Source: DASRTE01 sp035316885 (GTDB lineage: Bacteria > Actinomycetota > Actinomycetes > Jiangellales > Jiangellaceae). Taken from it: DNA of 10,658 nucleotides. How positions within the stretch are numbered: position 1 is the stretch's first letter; every line of letters starts with the position of its first letter. This document shows positions 5,756 to 10,658 of the stretch, piece by piece. The stretch spans positions 1 through 10,658 of the forward strand of contig DATHII010000267.1 of NCBI GenBank assembly GCA_035316885.1, written 5' to 3'. A program made the translations under genes and the position numbers. A model generated the notes under the pieces. It made no database searches, was not told where the DNA came from, and saw nothing but the letters and a program-made list of their open reading frames with translations.

Positions 5756-6808
5756 ATGACCGAGCTCTACCACCGCCTCGACGGCTACGAGGACCTCAAG
5801 CCGCTGCTGGACGGCACCGACGAGGACGTGCTGCTGAACCTCGGCGGCAGGCCGGCGCTGGTCCGAATCCCGGCTGCCGCCACTGCGGAGCGCCCGAGTG
5901 CCCGGTTGCTGGCCTGCCTGATGCACGGGAACGAACCCTCGGGCTTTCGCGCTGTCCTCGAGGTTCTCCGCCGCGGCGAACGCTTCCCGTTCGACCTGTG
6001 GGTGCTGATCGGCAACGTCCGCGCCGCGACGCAGGAGGGCTGGTATGCCCACCGGTACCTCGACGACCAGGAGGACTTCAACCGGGTGTGGGGTTGCGGC
6101 CCGGCCACGACCCGCATGCGCCGGTGTGCGGCGGCGATTCTCGAGGAACTGCGCGCCATCGACCTCGAGGCCGCCGTCGACCTCCACAACAACAGCGGGC
6201 AGAACCCCTACTACGCGATCCTCCCCCGCTCCACGCCGGCCGGACTCGCGCTTGCCACCCTGTGCGCCGACACCCTGCTGGAGTGGAAGCTCGACGCCTA
6301 CACCCTGATGGAGGCGTTGGCCGACCGCTGCCCGACCGTCGCCGTCGAGTGCGGGCTGGGTCACCTGCCCGAGGGCACCGCCTTCGCCAAGGGCGTCGTG
6401 CACCGATTCCTGAACGAGGACGGCTTCACGGTTCGGCCGGGGCAGGCCGGACCCCGGCCGGGCCGAATCCTCGAGACGCTCGTGCGGGTCACGGTGCGCG
6501 ACGAGGTGACGTTCGCGTTTGGTGGGACGCTGGACGACGAGACCGACCTCGTCATCGCTGCGGGCCTGGACACGTTCAACTTCGGGACCCTGTTCCCCGG
6601 GCACGTGATCGGCCGGATCGATCCGGCCGCCGCGATGCCACTGTGCGCCACCGACATGTTCGGCCGCGACGTCACGGACCGGCTCTTCGACGTCACCCCG
6701 GAGGGGAGCCTCGTCGTCGCCGAGGAGATGACGCCGGTCATGATGACCACCACGGTCGTGCAGGCGCGCCGCGACTGCCTCTTCTACACCGCGGGTCTGG
6801 TTGCCTAG
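5756..6808 (+). CDS. Succinylglutamate desuccinylase/aspartoacylase-like zinc hydrolase
   Basis: This 350-residue cytoplasmic protein is of the M14-related AstE/AspA (PF04952) family, zinc enzymes that cleave N-acyl-amino-acid amide bonds. Zinc ligands His57 and Glu60 lie in HGNEPSG (57-63), with the third ligand His144 in DLHNNSG (142-148). Asn109-Arg110 in DFNR is the substrate-carboxylate motif. Glu198 in VECG is the general base. The rest (about 235-350) is a beta-rich C-terminal domain. The start at ATG 5756 fits a TACCCT -10 box eight bases upstream and the usual N-terminal length. It follows the glutamate-cysteine ligase homologue by 68 bases on the same strand, so the two probably act on related amino-acid amides. 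Its stop shares CTAG with the opposing SRAP gene. The exact substrate is unknown. Confidence 0.87.
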   Translation: MTELYHRLDGYEDLKPLLDGTDEDVLLNLGGRPALVRIPAAATAERPSARLLACLMHGNEPSGFRAVLEVLRRGERFPFDLWVLIGNVRAATQEGWYAHRYLDDQEDFNRVWGCGPATTRMRRCAAAILEELRAIDLEAAVDLHNNSGQNPYYAILPRSTPAGLALATLCADTLLEWKLDAYTLMEALADRCPTVAVECGLGHLPEGTAFAKGVVHRFLNEDGFTVRPGQAGPRPGRILETLVRVTVRDEVTFAFGGTLDDETDLVIAAGLDTFNFGTLFPGHVIGRIDPAAAMPLCATDMFGRDVTDRLFDVTPEGSLVVAEEMTPVMMTTTVVQARRDCLFYTAGLVA

Positions 6809-7554
6809 AACAGCTTCTCGTCGCCGTTGTCGGCCGGCAGCGGGTCGACCAGATGCGAGCCGTTGTTCTGGACGTTGTTGACATCGGTGGACACCGGGAA
6901 CGCCTCGAGTAGGCCGGGCGTGGCGGGAACCAGCAGGCGTCGCAGCGAGTCGACATCGTCGGCCGTCGGGTCCAGCCAGGCCTTCCAGCGGTCGGGCTCG
7001 ACCAGCATCGGCGTCCGGTCGTGGATCTGCCCTATGTCGTCCTCGGCCTCGGTCGTCAGCACCACCGACGTCCAGCGGAACGCGTCCGGGGCGTCATCGT
7101 CGGCAACCGCCGGGTCACGCCAGATCTCGTACAACCCGGCCATCGCCAGTGAGCCACCGTCGCGGGGTCGGATGAAGAACGGCTGCTTCTTCCCCTTCAC
7201 CTCGCCGTACCACTCGTAGTAGCCGTCGGCGGGCAACAGGCACCGGCGCAGGGCGAACGCACGTCGGAAGGCCGGCTTCTCGGGCGCGGTCTCGACCCGG
7301 GCGTTGATCAGCCGGCTGCCCATCGCCAGATCCTTGGCCCACGACGGCACCAGGCCCCAGCGGAGCACCGTGAGCCGGCGCTCGGGCGGATCGTCCGGTG
7401 CATCGCGTCGGCGCCGGGTGAGAACGGCGTACACGTCCTTGGTCGGGGCGACGTTCCAGTCGGGCTCTAGGCGCTCGCGCACCTCGATCCGGTCGACGCC
7501 GAACTCCTCCGCCAGTTCGTCTGCGCTGTGGCTCACCGCGTACCTTCCGCACAT
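6805..7554 (-). CDS. SOS response-associated peptidase family protein (SRAP, YedK/HMCES)
   Basis: SRAP proteins form a covalent thiazolidine crosslink with abasic sites in single-stranded DNA through an N-terminal cysteine exposed by removal of Met1, shielding the lesion. This 249-residue protein starts MCGRYAVS, giving Cys2. It also has Asn34 in NVAPT (34-38), Glu114 in YYEW (112-115) and His178 in IHDRTP (177-182), which together make the full active site. WGLVPSWAKD (66-75) and NARVETAPEKPAFRRAF (84-100) are standard family blocks. Most relatives read HDRMP where this one has HDRTP. ATG 7554 is fixed by the need for Cys2; the in-frame extension beyond it is not coding-like. The gene is divergent from the DoxX gene, with 64 bases between. 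I saw no LexA-type operator in that gap, so SOS control is not supported here. Confidence 0.93.
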   Translation of the reverse strand: MCGRYAVSHSADELAEEFGVDRIEVRERLEPDWNVAPTKDVYAVLTRRRRDAPDDPPERRLTVLRWGLVPSWAKDLAMGSRLINARVETAPEKPAFRRAFALRRCLLPADGYYEWYGEVKGKKQPFFIRPRDGGSLAMAGLYEIWRDPAVADDDAPDAFRWTSVVLTTEAEDDIGQIHDRTPMLVEPDRWKAWLDPTADDVDSLRRLLVPATPGLLEAFPVSTDVNNVQNNGSHLVDPLPADNGDEKLF

Positions 7555-7618
7555 CCCGTCAGCCTGCCATGCCCTCGTTCCGGGTTCAGGACCGCCGCAT
7601 TCGTGGTAGGGAAGACGT

Positions 7619-8173
7619 ATGAGCCTGGTTCGCCTCGTTGCCCGCCCGATGCTCGCGTCGATCTTCATCGTGCAGGGTCTGAAGACGCTGCGCGACCCCG
7701 ACTCCGCAGTCGGGCAGGCCAAACCGGTCACCGACCGGGTGACCCCGCTGCTCGAGAAGCATGTGCCTCAGGCACCCACCGACCCTCGCACGCTGGTCCG
7801 CATCAACGCGGCGGTGCACGTGGGTGCGGGGGCCCTGCTCGCCACCGGCACGTTCCCACGGCTGGCGTCCCTTGTGCTGGCCGGGTCGATGGTGCCCACG
7901 ACCATTGCCGGCTACCCGTTCTGGACGGCCAGCGATCCCGAGGAGAAGTCCACGCAGCGCCAGCGGTTCCTCGAGAACGTCGGTATCACCGGAGGGCTGC
8001 TGCTCGCCGGCGTCGACACCGAGGGCCGGCCGGGACTGGGCTGGCGGGCCCGGCACGCTGCTACCGATGCAAAGCGAATGGGGCGGGCAGCCAAACGGGA
8101 GGCGAAGCTCACCGCCCGGGCGGCGAAGGCGGAGGTGCGCAGCAAGGCGCACCGTGTGCTGCCGGGCGGCTGA
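7619..8173 (+). CDS. DoxX family membrane protein
   Basis: This 184-residue membrane protein resembles the DoxX family. Four hydrophobic stretches are visible: about 6-21 (VARPMLASIFIVQGL), 61-77 (AVHVGAGALLATG), 82-100 (RLASLVLAGSMVPTTIAGY) and 121-134 (VGITGGLLLAGVD). The opening ARPMLASIFIVQGLKTL and the FLENVGITGGLL block (117-128) are typical of actinobacterial members. DoxX proteins are poorly characterised; in mycobacteria one relative links to membrane-associated oxidoreductases in thiol stress. The last 45 residues form a highly basic, Ala/Lys/Arg-rich tail (about 142-181) predicted to lie in the cytoplasm, perhaps a coiled coil. ATG 7619 has the SD AGGGAAG just upstream. No obvious terminator follows. 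Confidence 0.82.
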   Translation: MSLVRLVARPMLASIFIVQGLKTLRDPDSAVGQAKPVTDRVTPLLEKHVPQAPTDPRTLVRINAAVHVGAGALLATGTFPRLASLVLAGSMVPTTIAGYPFWTASDPEEKSTQRQRFLENVGITGGLLLAGVDTEGRPGLGWRARHAATDAKRMGRAAKREAKLTARAAKAEVRSKAHRVLPGG

Positions 8174-8175
8174 GG

Positions 8176-8368
8176 TCATCGGGCCCGCTCGACCCCTTCG
8201 TGTGAGTCTGGATACAGACAGGCCTCGTCGCTGCGCAGGTCGGTCCACCGGCCACCCTCGCTTGTACGCGAGCAGTTCGGGAAGGTAATTGCGGGCCTCG
8301 GTGGTCCCTTCAGGGTTCTCGTACGGGACCCCGAACTCGACCAGCTCGGCCGCCGCATCCGGGGTCAC
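8176..8368 (-). pseudogene. Possible small gene broken by a frameshift
   Basis: From GTG 8368, preceded closely by GGAGA, the minus strand reads a plausible peptide including ELVEFGVPYENPEGTTEARN and YLPELLAYKRG. After that point (about 8255) the coding-like character moves to another frame, which continues GGRWTDLRSDEACLYPDS and ends HEGVERAR before a TGA at 8176-8178. Joined, they would make about 63 residues, with a G/C bias at third positions in both parts. The span of 193 bases is one more than a multiple of three, so a single-base change would restore one frame. I do not recognise the family. It could be a decayed gene, a sequencing error or chance. Confidence 0.3.
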
Positions 8369-8471
8369 GGTCTCCAACGATCGGCAGCGACTTCGATCCG
8401 TCGCCGCCGCGGCATCCGGGGAGGCAGTGACGACGGAAGGATCCGGTACCAATCGCAGCACCGTGACGCCG

Positions 8472-8501
8472 TTGCGCGCACCTCCGTCCGGGGCATACGC
8501 T
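8472..8501 (+). promoter_or_regulatory. Candidate promoter for the sugar ABC transporter genes
   Basis: TTGCGC (8472-8477) is followed after 18 bases by TACGCT (8496-8501), a TANNNT -10 box. Transcription would start near 8508 and leave a leader of about 68 bases before the binding-protein ATG. The match is moderate for a GC-rich genome, and no operator for a sugar repressor was recognised nearby. Confidence 0.4.
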
Positions 8502-8575
8502 CGCGGCGCAGCCGAACGGATCGAGGCAGGTCAGCCGCCGTCAGGCCGAGCAGCACGACACCACGAGGGGTGGAC

Positions 8576-9763
8576 ATGGCAAGCAAGCGAAAGGGCTTCA
8601 GCTGGATCGCGCTGGTCGCGGCGCTGGGACTGGTGTTGGCGGCGTGTGGCGACGACGACGACGGCGGCACGGCCGAAGAAGGCACGGAATCCCCGGCTGC
8701 GGGCGGTGAGGGCAGCATCTGGGTGCTCCTCCCCGACACCGAGTCGTCGGACCGCTGGGAAGAAGACGACCGGCGGTACTTCGCGGAGAACTTCGAGGCG
8801 GCCGGCCTCGTCGACGGCGAGGACTTCACGATCGTGAACGCCGAGGGCGACGCGACCACGCAGCAGTCCCAAGCCGAACAGGCGATCAACGACGGCGCGA
8901 GCGTCATCGTGCTCACGAGCCTCGACACCGGCTCGGGCGCGACGATCATCGACCAGGCCACCGAGGCGGATGTCCAAGTCCTCGAGTACGACCGGTTCAA
9001 CACGGGAGGTGCCGGCGGGGCCGCCTACGTCAGTTTCGACAACGTGAAGGTCGGCGCGACGATGGCCGAGGTCCTCGAGCCGGCCATCGACGAGCTCGGG
9101 CTCTCCCCCGTTCGCGTCGTCGAACTGAACGGTGGCGAGGAGGACAACAACTCGTTCCTGTTCAAGTCGGGGTACGACGCCACGGTCCAGGAGCGCGTCT
9201 CCGCCGGCGACTGGGAGCTCGTCGCCGACCAGCACGTCCCCGGGTGGGACAACCAAGAGGCTCTGACGATCATGGAGCAGATCCTCGTCGACCAGGCCAA
9301 CGGCGTGGACGCCGTGTTCGCTGCGAACGACGGGCTGGCGGCCTCGGCGGCCAATGCTATCGAGGCTGCCGGCATCGGGCCGCTGCCGATCAGCGGTCAA
9401 GATGCGACCGCGGAGGGGATGCAGAACGTCCTGCTCGGCAGGCAGACCATGAGCGTCTACAAGCCGATCCAGAACGAGGCGGGTCTCGCTTCCGCAGTCG
9501 CCCTCGCGCTGCGCGCCGGTGAGGACATTCTCACCACGGACTTCGACTTCGACTACGAGCTCATCGGCATCGAGGCGGAGACGGGGCAACCGACCGATTC
9601 GCCGGAAGGTGATGGCGTGGTGCCCTACTTCGGCCTCGTGCCCATCGGCGTCACCGAGGAGAACATTGCGGACACGGTCATCGCCGATGGGTTCCGCACC
9701 GTGGAAGAGATCTGCACCGGCGACGTCGCCGCGACGACCTGGTGTCAGGAGAACGCGGGCTGA
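8576..9763 (+). CDS. Sugar ABC transporter substrate-binding lipoprotein, XylF-like
   Basis: This 395-residue protein is a periplasmic-binding-protein fold (type 1) sugar receptor anchored to the outer face of the membrane. A basic N-terminus (KRK, 4-6), a hydrophobic stretch (8-21) and the lipobox LAAC with Cys24 mark a lipoprotein signal. An acidic Asp/Glu/Gly linker (25-46) follows. The body matches D-xylose binding proteins: EYDRFN (137-142), AANDGLAASAANAI (249-262), ISGQDATAEGM (272-282) and QTMSVYKPI (290-298). Two cysteines near the end (380, 390) could form a disulphide. ATG 8576 is chosen for ACGAGGGG five bases upstream; GTG 8570 is two codons earlier and overlaps that SD. The ATPase gene lies 80 bases downstream. 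Xylose is the best guess, but related receptors bind other monosaccharides. Confidence 0.88.
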   Translation: MASKRKGFSWIALVAALGLVLAACGDDDDGGTAEEGTESPAAGGEGSIWVLLPDTESSDRWEEDDRRYFAENFEAAGLVDGEDFTIVNAEGDATTQQSQAEQAINDGASVIVLTSLDTGSGATIIDQATEADVQVLEYDRFNTGGAGGAAYVSFDNVKVGATMAEVLEPAIDELGLSPVRVVELNGGEEDNNSFLFKSGYDATVQERVSAGDWELVADQHVPGWDNQEALTIMEQILVDQANGVDAVFAANDGLAASAANAIEAAGIGPLPISGQDATAEGMQNVLLGRQTMSVYKPIQNEAGLASAVALALRAGEDILTTDFDFDYELIGIEAETGQPTDSPEGDGVVPYFGLVPIGVTEENIADTVIADGFRTVEEICTGDVAATTWCQENAG

Positions 9764-9785
9764 GCCGGGTCTGACCGATCGGTTG

Positions 9786-9823
9786 GGCGGCCGGGGCGCG
9801 TCAGGGCACGCATCCCGGCCGCC
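9786..9823 (+). terminator. Intercistronic hairpin between binding protein and ATPase
   Basis: GGCGGCCGGG (9786-9795) and CCCGGCCGCC (9814-9823) make a perfect ten-base stem. Inside the 18-base loop GCGT (9798-9801) can pair with ACGC (9808-9811). There is no T-tract. Placed right after a binding-protein gene and before its ATPase gene, it may be a partial terminator or an mRNA-stabilising structure that keeps binding-protein levels above those of the other subunits. Confidence 0.55.
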
Positions 9824-9843
9824 GGGGCGCAGAGAGAGAGGCC

Positions 9844-10635
9844 GTGTCATCGATGGCTGATGGACCGCTGCTCGCCTGCACCGGCATCTCGAAGGCCTTC
9901 GGGGCGGTGCAGGCCCTGTACCGCGTCGACTTCGAGGTCCGCCGCGGTGAGGTCATGGGGCTCGTCGGCGACAACGGCGCCGGCAAGTCCACGTTGATCA
10001 AGGGGATCGCCGGGATCTACCCGTTCGACGAGGGTGAGGTCCGCTTCGAAGGCGACAGCGTGCGGATCCATAGCCCCCGCGAGGCCGCACGGCTGGGTAT
10101 CGAGGTCGTGTACCAGGACCTGGCGCTGGCTGACAACCTCGACGTCGTGAGCAACATGTTCCTGGGTCGCGAGCGCGTGCGCAACGGGCTCGTTCTCGAC
10201 GAGCCCAGCATGGAACGCGCGGCGGCCGCGACGCTCGCGAGCCTGTCGGTCACGACGCTGCGATCGGTCCGCCAGCGTGTGATCGGGCTGTCGGGAGGGC
10301 AGCGACAGGCGGTGGCCGTGGCCAAGTCCGTGATGTGGAACTCGAAGCTCGTGATCCTGGACGAGCCCACGGCCGCACTCGGCGTGGCGCAGACCCGCCA
10401 GGTGCTCGACCTGGTCCGCCGACTGGCGGAACAGAAACTCGGTGTCGTGATCATCTCCCACAACCTGCACGACGTGTTCGAGTGCGCGGACCGGATCACG
10501 GTGCTGCGGCTCGGACAGCGGGTGGCACTCCTGGAGCGAGCCGAGACCACGCAGCAGGAGGTGGTCCATGCCATCACGGCCGGGGCCCTCCAGCACGTGC
10601 CGGGGATGGCGGATTCCAGGGCGGTAGAAGCCTGA
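9844..10635 (+). CDS. Sugar ABC transporter ATP-binding protein, single domain
   Basis: This 263-residue cytoplasmic ATPase powers the importer served by the preceding binding protein. All motifs are intact: Walker A GDNGAGKS (42-49), Q-loop Gln91 in VYQDLAL, signature LSGGQRQ (149-155), Walker B LVILDEPTAA (169-178) with Glu174, and switch His206 in ISHNL. YQDLALADNLDVVSNMFLGRE (90-110) is typical of the carbohydrate-uptake (CUT2) family. It has one nucleotide-binding domain, whereas RbsA and XylG carry two fused, so it resembles the half-length FrcA-type subunits. GTG 9844 is preferred because the run GAGAGAGAGG (9832-9841) offers an SD at proper spacing; ATG 9853 is an alternative. Its stop overlaps the next ATG by one base (TGATG), showing translational coupling. 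Confidence 0.9.
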   Translation: MSSMADGPLLACTGISKAFGAVQALYRVDFEVRRGEVMGLVGDNGAGKSTLIKGIAGIYPFDEGEVRFEGDSVRIHSPREAARLGIEVVYQDLALADNLDVVSNMFLGRERVRNGLVLDEPSMERAAAATLASLSVTTLRSVRQRVIGLSGGQRQAVAVAKSVMWNSKLVILDEPTAALGVAQTRQVLDLVRRLAEQKLGVVIISHNLHDVFECADRITVLRLGQRVALLERAETTQQEVVHAITAGALQHVPGMADSRAVEA

Positions 10636-10658
10636 TGGCTGAGAACACGCAGCAGCGT
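10635..10658 (+). CDS. Start of next gene, probably sugar ABC permease (partial)
   Basis: ATG 10635 shares its A with the stop of the ATPase gene and opens a frame reading MAENTQQR to the end of the window. Only eight codons are visible, too few to identify by sequence. In CUT2 sugar importers the membrane permease is the missing subunit and usually follows the ATPase, so a XylH/RbsC-type permease is inferred from context alone. Confidence 0.5.

Larger units (their letters stand above)
8174..8575. other. Gap of about 400 bases before the sugar transporter genes
   Basis: No intact gene of normal length is convincing here. The first half holds a possible broken small gene on the minus strand (8176-8368) and a small hairpin (CTCGC 8257-8261 with GCGAG 8268-8272). 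The second half holds a candidate promoter (8472-8501) for the transporter genes and the SD at 8563-8570. No tRNA, operator palindrome or riboswitch-like structure was recognised in the remainder. Confidence 0.5.

Noticed and set aside
7555..7618. A LexA operator controlling the SRAP gene
   Set aside because: No GAAC-N4-GTTC palindrome or close variant is present in the gap between the SRAP and DoxX genes.
8257..8272. Small hairpin CTCGC-TTGTAC-GCGAG as a terminator for the DoxX gene
   Set aside because: Only five base pairs, about 84 bases after the DoxX stop, with no T-tract; too weak to call.
8531..9850. A 439-residue open frame on the minus strand
   Set aside because: It lies antisense to the XylF-like binding protein, which has a lipobox, family motifs and an SD. 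The minus-strand product is a His/Arg/Val-rich shadow typical of GC-rich DNA.

Overview
The window is a gene-dense, GC-rich stretch of bacterial chromosome with strong G/C bias at third codon positions, many GTG starts and compact spacing. The content points to an actinobacterium (Actinomycetota). It carries a sigR/sigH-type ECF sigma factor with its RsrA/RshA zinc anti-sigma factor, a 71-residue TB7.3-like biotin carrier protein, a 24-residue bL37-like ribosomal protein, a DUF5317 membrane protein and an actinobacterial-type glutamate-cysteine ligase homologue. Several proteins are rich in Asp/Glu. I cannot name the genus. No tRNA, rRNA, CRISPR array, insertion sequence or phage gene was seen.

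Layout. 1-861 (+): 3' part of a secreted lysyl oxidase-like copper amine oxidase, closed by a strong hairpin. 893-1500 (-): a biotin carrier protein and an overlapping FlK-like hotdog thioesterase. 1677-2427 (+): a DUF5317 membrane protein, then the tiny bL37 gene. 2434-4129 (-): an alpha/beta hydrolase, then sigR-rsrA, which is the thiol-oxidative stress module. 4191-6808 (+): a GCS2-family glutamate-cysteine ligase homologue followed by a succinylglutamate desuccinylase/aspartoacylase-like zinc hydrolase. 6805-7554 (-): an SRAP (YedK/HMCES) protein for abasic-site DNA crosslinks; its stop codon shares a CTAG with the gene before it. 7619-8173 (+): a DoxX-family membrane protein. 8174-8575: a gap holding a possible broken small gene and a promoter. 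8576 to the end (+): a XylF-like sugar-binding lipoprotein, a hairpin, a single-domain sugar ABC ATPase and the first codons of the next gene, probably the permease.

How the genes fit together. Most are core or semi-core actinobacterial genes rather than a mobile cargo island. The coherent units are sigR-rsrA (redox sensing), the ligase/desuccinylase pair (formation and cleavage of an amino-acid amide bond, substrate unknown), the carrier/thioesterase pair (acyl-CoA-related, inferred) and the sugar importer. The points most worth a second look are the ligase-hydrolase pair, the fully conserved active site of the bacterial lysyl oxidase, the carrier/thioesterase pair, the 19-bp tandem repeat at the sigR promoter region, and a possible frameshifted small gene at 8176-8368.
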